Positions 48,301 through 56,779 of a DNA stretch of 64,000 bases are shown piece after piece. This DNA is from JAEUIV01 sp033763795. Lineage in GTDB: Bacteria > Planctomycetota > Phycisphaerae > Phycisphaerales > UBA1924. The stretch is taken from NCBI GenBank assembly GCA_033763795.1, contig JANRJV010000038.1, forward strand, positions 9,850 through 73,849. Reading direction: 5' to 3'. Within the stretch, counting starts at the first letter, position 1. Every line of letters begins with the position of its first letter. The notes under the pieces were generated by a model. The model did not search any database. It was given only the letters and a program-made list of their open reading frames with translations, and was not told where the DNA came from. A program made the translations under genes and the position numbers.

Positions 48301-49857
48301 ATGGAGCCCCAACCGGTTCACCCGCTCAACGAGAAGTTCGTCCTGGACGCCATCACCTTCGATGACGTGCTGCTGATCCCGCGCCGCAGCGCCGTCGTCC
48401 CCGGGGACGCCGATCTGACGACGCGGCTGACGCGCTCGATCACGCTGGGGATCCCGCTGCTCTCGGCGCCGATGGACACGGTCACCGAGTCCCGACTGGC
48501 GATCGCGCTGGCGCAGGAGGGCGGCATCGGCATCATCCACAAGAACATGACGCCCGAGGCGCAGGCGCGCGAGGTCACGAAGGTGAAGCGCTCGGAGCAC
48601 GGCGTGATCACCGATCCGCTGACGCTGGGGCCCGAGGACACCGTGGGGCAGGCGCGGCGCACGTTCTTTGAGAACAACATCTCGGGCATGCCGGTGGTCG
48701 AGGGAGGAGTCTGCGGACAGCGGCGAAAGGGACGCGTGCTGGGGATCATCACGGGCCGGGATCTCAAGTTCAATCCGAATTCGGATCAGCGCCCGGTTCG
48801 CGAGGTGATGACGGCCCGGAACCTCGTGACGGCGCCCCCCGACACCAAGCTCGCCGACGCGATCAAGGTGATGCACGCGGGGAAGGTGAAGAAGCTGCTG
48901 CTTGTGGACGATCGGCAGCACCTCACGGGCCTGATCACCATCCGCGACATCGAGCAGCAGCGGCGGTTTCCCAAGGCGGCCAAGGACTCCCGCGGGCGGC
49001 TGCGGTGCGGAGCGGCGGTGGGGGTCAAGCAGATCGAGCGCGTCGAGGCCCTGATCGCGGCGGACGTCGACGTCATCATCGTCGACACGGCCCACGGGCA
49101 CTCGGAGAACGTTCTGGCGACGGTGCGCGAGGTGAAGAAGCGGTTCTCGATCGAGGTCATCGCGGGGAACGTCGCGACGGCGGAGGGGGCGCACGATCTG
49201 ATCGACGCGGGGGCCGACGCGGTGAAGGTCGGCATCGGCCCGGGCTCGATCTGCACGACGCGGATCGTGACCGGCGTGGGCATGCCGCAGGTCTCGGCGG
49301 TGATGAACGCCGTGAGCGTGTGCGAGAGGGCGGGCGTGCCCGTGATCGCCGACGGCGGCGTGCGCCAGTCGGGCGACATCGTCAAGGCGCTGGCGGCGGG
49401 CGCGCACACGGTGATGATGGGCGGGCTTTTCGCGGGGCTCGATGAATCGCCGGGAGAGGTGGTCATCTCCGAAGGGCGGCGCTACAAGACGTATCGCGGC
49501 ATGGGCTCGGAGGGGGCGATGTTTGCCGGGTCCGCCGACCGGTACATGCAGGGCGACAAGTACGAGGCGTCGCGCGCGGGGTCCGGCGGGCCGGGCGAGC
49601 TGGCGCGGATCAAGTTCGTCCCCGAGGGCGTAGAAGGCCTGGTGCCCTACCGCGGAGGGTTGGCCGAGTTCGTGTACCAGATGGTCGGCGGGCTGCGGAG
49701 CGCCATGGGCTACCTGGGGTGCAGCACGATCGAGGAACTGCGGCGGGACGCGCGGTTCTGCCGGGTGAGTCGGGCCGGCGTGATCGAGAGCCATCCTCAC
49801 GACATCAAGATCACCAAGGAAGCGCCGAACTACACGCACGAGATGCGCAAAGGGTGA
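48301..49857 (+). CDS. guaB: IMP dehydrogenase
   Basis: A 518-residue enzyme oxidising IMP to XMP with NAD+, the committed step to GTP. The barrel starts 'AITFDDVLLIPRRS' and 'PLLSAPMDTVTE'. Two CBS domains are inserted (about 95-235; 'NNISGMPVVEGG', 'GIITGRDLKF', 'KLLLVDDRQHLTGLITIRDIE'). The active-site Cys is C318 in 'GPGSICTTRIVTGVGMPQ', and 'YKTYRGMGSEGAM' is the conserved flap. The usual length is about 490; the N-terminal and CBS loops are slightly longer. The ATG at 48301 is preceded by an almost consensus promoter and no Shine-Dalgarno, so the mRNA is probably leaderless. Confidence 0.97.
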   Translation: MEPQPVHPLNEKFVLDAITFDDVLLIPRRSAVVPGDADLTTRLTRSITLGIPLLSAPMDTVTESRLAIALAQEGGIGIIHKNMTPEAQAREVTKVKRSEHGVITDPLTLGPEDTVGQARRTFFENNISGMPVVEGGVCGQRRKGRVLGIITGRDLKFNPNSDQRPVREVMTARNLVTAPPDTKLADAIKVMHAGKVKKLLLVDDRQHLTGLITIRDIEQQRRFPKAAKDSRGRLRCGAAVGVKQIERVEALIAADVDVIIVDTAHGHSENVLATVREVKKRFSIEVIAGNVATAEGAHDLIDAGADAVKVGIGPGSICTTRIVTGVGMPQVSAVMNAVSVCERAGVPVIADGGVRQSGDIVKALAAGAHTVMMGGLFAGLDESPGEVVISEGRRYKTYRGMGSEGAMFAGSADRYMQGDKYEASRAGSGGPGELARIKFVPEGVEGLVPYRGGLAEFVYQMVGGLRSAMGYLGCSTIEELRRDARFCRVSRAGVIESHPHDIKITKEAPNYTHEMRKG

Positions 49858-49867
49858 ACCGGGGGGG

Positions 49868-49892
49868 GCCGCCCCTCAGCATGAGGAGCGGC
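49868..49892. terminator. Hairpin between convergent guaB and the LURP-like gene
   Basis: A stem of GCCGC, one mismatch, CCTCA with TGAGG and GCGGC, loop GCA. It lies 11 bp past the guaB stop and 68 bp past the convergent gene's stop. There is no T-run, so factor-dependent or bidirectional termination is only suggested. Confidence 0.35.
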
Positions 49893-49959
49893 GCGACCGG
49901 CCGGTGCGGTCCCACCGGCGCGGTCCGTGCGCGGGCGTGCGGCCTCCCGCGCGGCGCGG

Positions 49960-50556
49960 CTATTCCTGCTTGCCCTCGATGCTCGCCAGCAGGCAGGCGC
50001 AAGCCAGCACGATCAGGTCGTCGATCAGCGCGTGCTCTTCCAGGATCTCGATATCCAGCACGTAGGCCAGCAGCGAGCGCCTGCTGGTAAGGCGTGCGAT
50101 GCAGCGGTCCGAGCCGGCTTCGCGCAGCTCGTACCCCTGGTTCATCAGCAGCGACGCCAGAGGCAGCACACGGCGGAGGAAGGCCGCGGCTCCGCTGTCT
50201 TCACGGAGGCCCGCGATGACCGAGCCGTCGGGCCCCAGCACCGTCCAGGAATCGCGGACGAGCGAAGTCAGGGCGCCGCGCCGGAGGCCCCCGAGCACGG
50301 CTCCGTCGGGCAGCATGACGTCGTACGTCGCGCCGAAGTCGAGCACGGACCGGGCCCGGATGCGGAACAGCTCGCGCTCCTGCCCGCGGTCGGCGTAGAA
50401 GCGGAAGTCCTCGCGGAGCTTGAAGGCTTTCTGCCGGCACCAGCCGGTGAGCTCCCCGCGGCCGTCGGTGATCTCGAAGGAAGCGCCCATCAGCACCAGC
50501 AGCTTCCGCCGGAGGCGGTAACGTCGGGGCGGAGAAGTGGCGGGGTCGTCGGGCAC
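49960..50556 (-). CDS. LURP-one/phospholipid-scramblase-like protein
   Basis: A 198-residue cytoplasmic protein built of beta-strands and one C-terminal helix, similar to the Tubby-like LURP-one-related/scramblase fold. Supporting stretches are 'RYRLRRKLLVLMGASFEITDGRGE', 'CRQKAFKLREDFRFYADRGQERELFRI', 'DFGATYDVMLPDGAVLGGLRRGALTS' and 'DSWTVLGPDGSVIAGLRED'. They alternate a 'D-x-x-G' hairpin with a charged strand as in this family. The last helix 'ALIDDLIVLACACLLASI' is hydrophobic, as in scramblase-type proteins. The GTG at 50556 follows AAGGGA; an ATG 23 codons later is less likely. It is divergent from the aspartate kinase gene 63 bp away. Lipid binding is a family idea only. Confidence 0.75.
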   Translation of the reverse strand: MPDDPATSPPRRYRLRRKLLVLMGASFEITDGRGELTGWCRQKAFKLREDFRFYADRGQERELFRIRARSVLDFGATYDVMLPDGAVLGGLRRGALTSLVRDSWTVLGPDGSVIAGLREDSGAAAFLRRVLPLASLLMNQGYELREAGSDRCIARLTSRRSLLAYVLDIEILEEHALIDDLIVLACACLLASIEGKQE

Positions 50557-50619
50557 GGGACGTCCCTTATAGTTCTGGCCCGCGCCGCCCGAGGCGGCGC
50601 ACGGAAGGCTCGGCGCTCG

Positions 50620-51864
50620 TTGAACATCATCGTACAGAAGTTCGGCGGTTCCTCGGTCGCGGACGCGGCCAAGCTGCGACGCTGCGCCGAGAGAGTGATC
50701 GCCGAGCGCCGCGCGGGGGCGAGCGTGGTCGTGGTCGTGTCGGCGATGGGGAAATCGACGGACGCGCTGATCGCGCTGGCCCATGAAGTGACCGATGCGC
50801 CCAGCAAGCGCGAGCTGGACATGCTGCTGGCCACGGGCGAGCAGGTGTCGATCGCGCTGATGGCGATGACGCTCGAATCGATGGGATGCCCGGCGGTCAG
50901 CTTCACGGGCGGCCAGATCGGGATGACCACCGACGATGTCTTCACGAAGGCGGCGATCCTGGAGGTCTCGGCGGATCGGATCCGGCGCGCGCTCCGCGAG
51001 GGGCGCGTGGCGGTCGTCGCGGGCTTCCAGGGCGTCACGCCCGACGGGGAGATCACGACGCTGGGCCGCGGCGGGAGCGACACGACCGCCGTCGCTGTGG
51101 CGGCGGCGCTCGGCGCCGCGCGCTGCGACATCTTCACGGACGTCGACGGGGTCTACACGGCGGACCCGCGGCTCGTGCCGACGGCGCGGAAGCTGCGGAC
51201 CATCAGCTACGAGGCGATGCTCGAGATGGCCTCGCTGGGGGCGAAGGTCATGCACGACCGGAGCGTCAAGTTCGGCGCGATGTACCGCGTGCCTATCCAC
51301 GTCCGCCACAGCCAGAAGGACGAGCAGGGGACCGTGATCTGCGCGGAGGAGCAACAGGTGGAGAAGAAGGAGCTGACGGGCGTAGCGCTGCGCCAGAACC
51401 TCGGACGCGTCACGCTGACGGGCGTGCCCGACTCGCCGGGGGTCGCGGCCCGGATCTTCGCGGGGCTGGCGGAGGCGAACATCAGCGTCGACGACATCAT
51501 CCAGACGGTGACGAGCGTCGGCGGGCGCGCGGGCAAGGGCGAAGCCACCATCTCGTTCACGGTCGATCACGGGGATCTGGCCGACATCCGTCCGCTGGTC
51601 GACGCGATGCTGGACGACATCGGCGGCGGGGCCGCACGCATCGACGTCGGGTTCGCGAAGGTCTCAGCGGTGGGGGTGGGCATCCGCAGCCACGCCGAGA
51701 CCGCGGCGGTGATGTTCCGGGCGCTCGCCGACGCGGGCATCAACATCGCGAACATCACGACCAGCGAGATCAAGATCAGCGCCATCGTTGAGAAGGCCGA
51801 CGGCGAGCGGGCCCTGCGGACGGTGCACGACGCGTTCGGGCTGGGCGGGCAGCCGGCCGGCTGA
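50620..51864 (+). CDS. Aspartate kinase
   Basis: A 414-residue monofunctional aspartokinase, the first enzyme for Lys, Met and Thr from aspartate. The kinase part opens 'IIVQKFGGSSVAD' and has 'GRGGSDTTAVAVAAALGA' plus 'FTDVDGVYTADPRLVP'. Two ACT domains follow ('VTLTGVPDSPGVAARIFAGLAEANISVDDI' and 'VSAVGVGIRSHAETAAVMFRALADAGINI'), which bind lysine and/or threonine in this family. The start is TTG at 50620, chosen because homology begins exactly there and the length matches the usual 405-415 residues; GGAAGG lies 11 bases upstream. TATAGT at 50568-50573 is a -10 candidate. The allosteric ligand cannot be told. Confidence 0.95.
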   Translation: MNIIVQKFGGSSVADAAKLRRCAERVIAERRAGASVVVVVSAMGKSTDALIALAHEVTDAPSKRELDMLLATGEQVSIALMAMTLESMGCPAVSFTGGQIGMTTDDVFTKAAILEVSADRIRRALREGRVAVVAGFQGVTPDGEITTLGRGGSDTTAVAVAAALGAARCDIFTDVDGVYTADPRLVPTARKLRTISYEAMLEMASLGAKVMHDRSVKFGAMYRVPIHVRHSQKDEQGTVICAEEQQVEKKELTGVALRQNLGRVTLTGVPDSPGVAARIFAGLAEANISVDDIIQTVTSVGGRAGKGEATISFTVDHGDLADIRPLVDAMLDDIGGGAARIDVGFAKVSAVGVGIRSHAETAAVMFRALADAGINIANITTSEIKISAIVEKADGERALRTVHDAFGLGGQPAG

Positions 51865-51893
51865 CGGGCGGGGCGGCGCGCGGGCCCCTGTGG

Positions 51894-51899
51894 CATACT
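51894..51899 (+). promoter_or_regulatory. -10-like hexamer abutting the MFS/spermidine synthase gene
   Basis: CATACT lies 8 nt before the ATG at 51908. Here a purine run (GAGGGGG) also sits before the ATG, so the transcript could be either leaderless or have a very short SD leader. Confidence 0.4.
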
Positions 51900-51907
51900 G
51901 AGGGGGA

Positions 51908-54202
51908 ATGCTCGGGCTCTTCGCGTCATCGATCTTTCTCGGGGCGTTCCTGCTCTTTCTGGTGCAGCCCATGGTGGGCAAGCTGATCCTGCCGTTGCTG
52001 GGCGGAAGCCCGAACGTCTGGACCACGGTGATGCTCTACTTCCAGGCGATGCTGCTGGCGGGGTACGGCTATGCCCACGCGCTGTCGAAGCTCAAGCTGG
52101 GCACACGCGTCGCGGTGCACATCGTCGTGGCGCTGGCGCCGCTGGCGCTGCTGCCCATCGGCTTGCCCGGGGCGGCCGGCGCGGGCGGCGCGTGGATGCC
52201 TGATCCGGAGGGCTTCCAGGCGGGGAGCGTGCTCCTTTTGCTCGCGGCGGCGACGGCGGGGCCCGTGTTCGTCCTCTGCAGCGTTTCGTCGACGCTGCAA
52301 AGCTGGTTCAGCGCGACGGGGCATCGGGCCGCACGCGACCCGTACTTCCTGTACGGCGCGAGCAACGCCGGGAGCATGGCCGCGCTGCTGGCGTATCCGG
52401 TGCTCGTGGAGCCCTGGTTCCCGCTGACGCAGCAGCGCTGGGCGTGGTCGATCGCGTACGCCGGGCTGGCGGTGATGCTCGCGGCGTGCGGCATCTCGGC
52501 GTGGCGTGCGATGCGCCGGGCCGGGCCGGAAAGTCGGCAGGTCGCCCGCGGGGGGCCCGCGGTCTCGGCGACGCCGGTGGATGAACGGGCGCGGACGCGC
52601 GAGCGCTTGATGTGGCTGGCGCTGTCGCTGGTTCCGGCCGGGTTGATGATGGGCGCGACGCAGCACATCACGACGGACATCGCCGCCGTGCCGCTGCTCT
52701 GGATCCTGCCGCTGACGCTCTACCTGCTGACGTACATCGTTGCGTTCTCGCAGTTCGGCCCCCGGGCGGGCCGGATCGCGGCGTGGCTCGTGCCGGTCGC
52801 GGTCGTCGCCGTGGGGGTAATGGCGATCGTCCGGCTGCGGTCGCCGACGTGGCTGCCCGTCTCCGCGCACCTGGTGCTGCTGGCGGCGGGCGCGATGGCG
52901 TGCCACGGCCGGCTGGCGAGCTTGCGGCCTTCGCCCACGCGGCTCACCGAGTTCTATCTCATGCTCTCGGTGGGCGGCGTGCTCGCGGGGATCATCTGCG
53001 GCATCACCGCCCCCGCGGTGTTCAACGGCGTGGTCGAGTATCCGCTGTTCATCGTCGCGGCATGCCTGCTGAGGCCGACGACGAAACGGGCCGACGCCCC
53101 GCGCCGCCAGCAGTGGAGCGTCGTGCGCCTGACGCTTCGGACCGTGGCGTGGATGATGGTGGTTGGCATCGTGCCCGCCTACGTGTTCATGATGGCGTGG
53201 CTGCTGGGGCCCTCGGCGCCGAGCGATGCGCTCAGGTACCCGCTCTTTCAGCTGTGCTGGATCGTGCCGGCGGCGCTGACGCTGGCGGTGCTGTCACGCC
53301 GGTGGCTCTATGCGGCGGCCGTCGTCGGGCTCCTGGCGATTCCCTGGTTCGATCGGCAGCTATTGGAGCGCGAGATCCTGCAGATCCGGACGTTCTTCGG
53401 CGTGCACCGCGTGGTCGCCCAGGACGGCGCCGCCGGCGTCGCGCACCTGCTGTTCCACGGGACGACGGAGCACGGCAGGCAGTGGCGCTCGTCCCCGTTC
53501 GACCGCCAGCCGATGGCGTACTTCACGCGGACCGGGCCCGTGGGCGATGTGTTCGCGGAGCTGGACCGCCGGGCGCGGGAAGAGCCGTCGGCGGGGCAGC
53601 GCGTCGCCGTCATCGGGCTTGGGGCGGGGACCCTGGCCGCGTACGGGCGTGCCGAGCGCGCGTTCACCTTCTACGAGATTGATCCGGTCGTGAAGGACAT
53701 CGCGACGGATCCGGACCTGTTCTCGTACCTGGCGCAGAGCGATTCGCCCATCGATTTCGTGCTGGGAGACGCCCGGCTCACCATCGCGCGCGCGGAGGAG
53801 GCGGCCTACGACCTGATCGCCATGGACGCGTTCAGTTCCGATGCGGTGCCGATCCACCTGATCTCGCGCGAGGCGGTCGCGGCGTACCTGCGGGCGCTCC
53901 GGCCGGGCGGCCTGCTGATGTTCAACGTCAGCAACCGGCACATCCGGTTCGAGCCCGTGCTGTCGCGGCTGGCGGAGGACGCGGGCCTCGTAGGCATGAT
54001 GCGCGACGAGCCGCGGATCTCGATGGAGGAGCGGCGCGGGGGAAAGCAGCCCTCGGCGTTCATCGTCCTGGCGCGCCGCGCCGAAGACCTCGGGCTCCTC
54101 GCGGCCGACACCCGGTGGCGCCGGCTCGAGCCCGCGCCGGCGGCCGTGCGGCTCTGGACGGACGACTATTCGGACCTCCTGAGCGTGGTCAAGTGGCGCT
54201 GA
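51908..54202 (+). CDS. Fused membrane and spermidine synthase-like protein
   Basis: A 764-residue protein. Residues 1-490 have about a dozen hydrophobic helices ('FLGAFLLFLVQPMVGKLILPLLGGSPNVWTT' is a known opening of this family, and 'DIAAVPLLWILPLTLYLLTYI' is another hallmark). The C-terminal part is a spermidine-synthase-like SAM domain: 'VAVIGLGAGTLAAYGRAERAFTFYEIDPVV' (about 565-595), 'GDARLTIARAEEAAYDLIAMDAFSSDAVPIHLISREAVAAYL' and 'LRPGGLLMFNVSNRHI'. The fusion is widespread among bacteria, but whether it makes polyamines or modifies membrane lipids is not known. The ATG at 51908 is preceded by CATACT and GAGGGGG. Confidence 0.92.
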   Translation: MLGLFASSIFLGAFLLFLVQPMVGKLILPLLGGSPNVWTTVMLYFQAMLLAGYGYAHALSKLKLGTRVAVHIVVALAPLALLPIGLPGAAGAGGAWMPDPEGFQAGSVLLLLAAATAGPVFVLCSVSSTLQSWFSATGHRAARDPYFLYGASNAGSMAALLAYPVLVEPWFPLTQQRWAWSIAYAGLAVMLAACGISAWRAMRRAGPESRQVARGGPAVSATPVDERARTRERLMWLALSLVPAGLMMGATQHITTDIAAVPLLWILPLTLYLLTYIVAFSQFGPRAGRIAAWLVPVAVVAVGVMAIVRLRSPTWLPVSAHLVLLAAGAMACHGRLASLRPSPTRLTEFYLMLSVGGVLAGIICGITAPAVFNGVVEYPLFIVAACLLRPTTKRADAPRRQQWSVVRLTLRTVAWMMVVGIVPAYVFMMAWLLGPSAPSDALRYPLFQLCWIVPAALTLAVLSRRWLYAAAVVGLLAIPWFDRQLLEREILQIRTFFGVHRVVAQDGAAGVAHLLFHGTTEHGRQWRSSPFDRQPMAYFTRTGPVGDVFAELDRRAREEPSAGQRVAVIGLGAGTLAAYGRAERAFTFYEIDPVVKDIATDPDLFSYLAQSDSPIDFVLGDARLTIARAEEAAYDLIAMDAFSSDAVPIHLISREAVAAYLRALRPGGLLMFNVSNRHIRFEPVLSRLAEDAGLVGMMRDEPRISMEERRGGKQPSAFIVLARRAEDLGLLAADTRWRRLEPAPAAVRLWTDDYSDLLSVVKWR

Positions 54203-54214
54203 CGGCGGGGCGGT

Positions 54215-54220
54215 TACACT
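54215..54220 (+). promoter_or_regulatory. -10-like hexamer abutting the prolyl-tRNA synthetase gene
   Basis: TACACT lies 10 nt before the ATG at 54231 with a pyrimidine-rich gap and no Shine-Dalgarno, predicting a leaderless or nearly leaderless mRNA. No -35 match is visible. Confidence 0.4.
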
Positions 54221-54230
54221 CGCCCTCCTT

Positions 54231-56156
54231 ATGCAGAACCAAGGCACGCAGGGCTCATCGCAGCCCGCCATTTCGACCGTCAACCGGGGCACAATTCAAA
54301 GGTGGTCCCGGACGCTGATCCCCACGTCCAAGGAAGCGCCGTCGGACGCGGAATCCCCCAGCCATCGCCTGCTGGCGCGCGGCGGCTACATCCGCCGGGT
54401 CGCCGCGGGCGTCTACGACTACCTGCCGCTGGCCTGGCGCGTGCTCAAGAAGGTGGAGCGGATCGTCCGGCAGGAGATGGACGCGGCGGGCTCCTCCGAG
54501 CTGTTCATGCCCGTCATCGTGCCGCACGAGTTCTACGCGGGCACGAAGCGCGACGAGGCGTACGGCCCGCTGCTCTTCTCGCTGCAGGACCGCAAGGGCA
54601 ATCCGCTGCACCTGGGCCCGACCCACGAAGAGACCATCACGGAGCTCGCCGCGGGCTCGGTCTCCTCGTACAAGCAGCTCCCGCTGATCCTCTACCAGAT
54701 CCAGACGAAGTTCCGCGATGAAGCCCGGCCGCGCGCGGGCCTGCTGCGCTGCCGCGAGTTCATCATGAAGGACGCCTACTCGTTCCACATGGAGCTGGAG
54801 GGGGCGGGCGGCCTGAACGACGCGTACGACGCGATGTACCGCGCGTACGTGAACATCTTCACGCGCTGCGGGCTCGACTTCACGGTGGTGGAGGCCGAGA
54901 GCGGGCCGATCGGGGGGAGCGCCTCCCACGAGTTCATGGTGAACTGCGACAGCGGCGAGGACACGATCCTGAAGTGCCCGGCTTCGGGCTACGCCGCCAA
55001 CGTCGAGAAGTGCGAGATCGGGGAGCGGGCCGCGCCCTCACGCGGGTACTTCGTGGGCGAGCCCAGCGGCGCGCTCGAAGAGGTCCACACGCCCGGCTGC
55101 CCGGGCATCGAGGACGTCGTCGCGTTCATGAAGGTCAAGCCCCAGAACATGCTCAAGAGCGTGCTCTTCAAGGTCCAGAGCACCCCCGAGCAGCAGGCCA
55201 AGTACGGCGACGAGTACATCCTCGCGGTCGTCCGCGGGGATCACGACGTGAACGAGGGCAAGGTCCGCGCACTCTCCGAGTGCGCCGAGATCGTGCTTGC
55301 CGACCCGGCGGAGGCGAACGCCAAGGGCTTCGCCATCGGGTTCGTCAGTCCGCGCGCCGCCGTCGGGAAGAAGGGCGTCCTCGTCCTCGTCGACCGCGAC
55401 GCCGCGATCGGGTTCGACGACGCGACCGGCAAGCCCAGGTTCTGGGTCACCGGCGGCGACCGCAAGGACCATCACGTCAAGCACTTCAACTGGCAGCGCG
55501 ACCTGGGCAAGGACCCGCTCGCCGCCCACCATCAGGGCCCCGGCTCGGGCGGGCTCCGCGGGGAGGACTGCTTCCTCATGGTCGGAGACGTCCGCAACGC
55601 GCTCGCGGGCGATCCCTCGCCGCGCGCTGCGGGCGCGAAGCTCGTCGCTCAGCGCGGCATCGAGGTCGGGCACATCTTCAAGCTCGGCACCAAGTACTCC
55701 GACGCCATGGGTTTCGCCATCCTCGACGAGCACCAGCAGCGCCGGTCGGTCATCATGGGGTGCTACGGCATAGGCGTGTCGCGGACCATGGCGGCCTGCG
55801 TCGAGATGAGCCACGACGAGAACGGCATCGTCTGGCCCCTGCCCATCGCGCCCTTCCACGTGATCATCGTGCCCATGAAGGGCGAGCCAGACTCACCCGC
55901 CGTGCGCATCGCGACCGACCTCGCGGAGAAGCTCAGCGCCGCAGGGTTCGACGTGCTCATCGACGACCGCGACGAGAGGCCCGGCGTGAAGTTCAAGGAC
56001 GCGGACCTGATCGGCGTTCCCATCAGGCTGACGCTGGGGGACAAGGCACTCGCCGAGGGCAGCGCGGAGTTCAAGCTCCGCAGCGACACGCAGAGCAAGG
56101 GCGAGCTTGTGAAGCTGGAGTCGGTGGTCGAGCGGTGCCTGGCGGCGGCGCGGTGA
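54231..56156 (+). CDS. proS: Prolyl-tRNA synthetase
   Basis: A 641-residue class II synthetase of the bacterial type. Motif 1 region 'GVYDYLPLAWRVLKKVERIVRQEMD', motif 2 'GPTHEETITELAAG' with 'KFRDEARPRAGLLRCREFIMKDAYSFH', and motif 3 'GCYGIGVSRTMAACVE' are present. A YbaK-like editing insertion (about 265-470, with 'PQNMLKSVLFKV' and 'KGVLVLVDRDAAIGF') lies between motifs 2 and 3, as in long bacterial ProRS; the domain clears mischarged Ala-tRNA(Pro). The anticodon-binding domain ('PLPIAPFHVIIVPMK', 'DVLIDDRDERPGVKFKDADLIG') ends the protein. About 60 residues longer than the usual 570-580, due to the N-terminus and loops in the insertion. The ATG at 54231 follows TACACT. Confidence 0.97.
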   Translation: MQNQGTQGSSQPAISTVNRGTIQRWSRTLIPTSKEAPSDAESPSHRLLARGGYIRRVAAGVYDYLPLAWRVLKKVERIVRQEMDAAGSSELFMPVIVPHEFYAGTKRDEAYGPLLFSLQDRKGNPLHLGPTHEETITELAAGSVSSYKQLPLILYQIQTKFRDEARPRAGLLRCREFIMKDAYSFHMELEGAGGLNDAYDAMYRAYVNIFTRCGLDFTVVEAESGPIGGSASHEFMVNCDSGEDTILKCPASGYAANVEKCEIGERAAPSRGYFVGEPSGALEEVHTPGCPGIEDVVAFMKVKPQNMLKSVLFKVQSTPEQQAKYGDEYILAVVRGDHDVNEGKVRALSECAEIVLADPAEANAKGFAIGFVSPRAAVGKKGVLVLVDRDAAIGFDDATGKPRFWVTGGDRKDHHVKHFNWQRDLGKDPLAAHHQGPGSGGLRGEDCFLMVGDVRNALAGDPSPRAAGAKLVAQRGIEVGHIFKLGTKYSDAMGFAILDEHQQRRSVIMGCYGIGVSRTMAACVEMSHDENGIVWPLPIAPFHVIIVPMKGEPDSPAVRIATDLAEKLSAAGFDVLIDDRDERPGVKFKDADLIGVPIRLTLGDKALAEGSAEFKLRSDTQSKGELVKLESVVERCLAAAR

Positions 56157-56188
56157 TGAGTTCGTCGAGGGCAACGGGAGCACGAGCG

Positions 56189-56710
56189 ATGATGAGCTGC
56201 GTGAAGACGGTGGCGGGCGCCCTGATGCTCGCGGTCGCGGCGTGCTGGCCGGCGGGATGCTCGTCCGGCGGGAACGTCGATCCCGGGCGGGATCACGCCG
56301 TGCTCTCCCCCGTGGACGCGGTGCTCAACGAGCTGCACGACGCGGCCAGTCGCGCCGACGGGGAGCGCTACTTCGCGCTGTTCACGCCGGACGCCATCTT
56401 CTACGGCACGGACGATTCGGAGCGCTGGACCGTCGATCAGTTCCGTGACTACGCCCGGCCGTACTTCGAAAAGGGTCAGGGCTGGACCTACCGCCGGGTC
56501 GACCGGCAGATCTTCTTCTCGGAGGACCGGCGCACGGCGTGGTTCGACGAACGCCTCGACAACGACAAGTGGGGCCGGGCCCGCGGCACGGGCGTCCTGG
56601 TCAGAACTTCGAGCGGATGGAAGATCGCGCAGTACAACCTGACCGTGCCCGTGCCCAACGATCTGCTGCCCGAAGTGGCGCAGCGCATCCGGGAGCACGG
56701 CGGGAGGTAG
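56189..56710 (+). CDS. SnoaL/DUF4440-like lipoprotein
   Basis: A 173-residue exported protein. The signal sequence ('VAGALMLAVAACWPAGC') ends in a lipobox near residue 25. The mature part is a cone-shaped alpha+beta (NTF2-like) domain: 'VLNELHDAASRADGERYFALFTPDAIFYGTDDSERWTVDQFRDYARPYFEKGQGWTY' is the classic SnoaL/DUF4440 opening and 'VLVRTSSGWKIAQYNLTVPVPNDL' is its last strand. Such domains bind small molecules or are enzymes; no activity is obvious. The ATG at 56189 (double Met) with GGGAG upstream begins the signal peptide; an ATG at 56156 overlapping the proS stop would add 11 residues. Expression with proS is likely. Confidence 0.86.
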   Translation: MMSCVKTVAGALMLAVAACWPAGCSSGGNVDPGRDHAVLSPVDAVLNELHDAASRADGERYFALFTPDAIFYGTDDSERWTVDQFRDYARPYFEKGQGWTYRRVDRQIFFSEDRRTAWFDERLDNDKWGRARGTGVLVRTSSGWKIAQYNLTVPVPNDLLPEVAQRIREHGGR

Positions 56711-56765
56711 CGAGGGCGCCACGAACCGCCCGGCTGTCTTGGAAGCACGCCGCGCCGCTGCATGG

Positions 56766-56771
56766 CATACT
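56766..56771 (+). promoter_or_regulatory. -10-like hexamer abutting the cstA gene
   Basis: CATACT lies 8 nt before the ATG at 56780 with no Shine-Dalgarno, predicting a leaderless mRNA. A TTGGAA at 56739-56744 is 21 nt upstream, too far for a normal -35. Confidence 0.4.
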
Positions 56772-56779
56772 GAAGCGCG

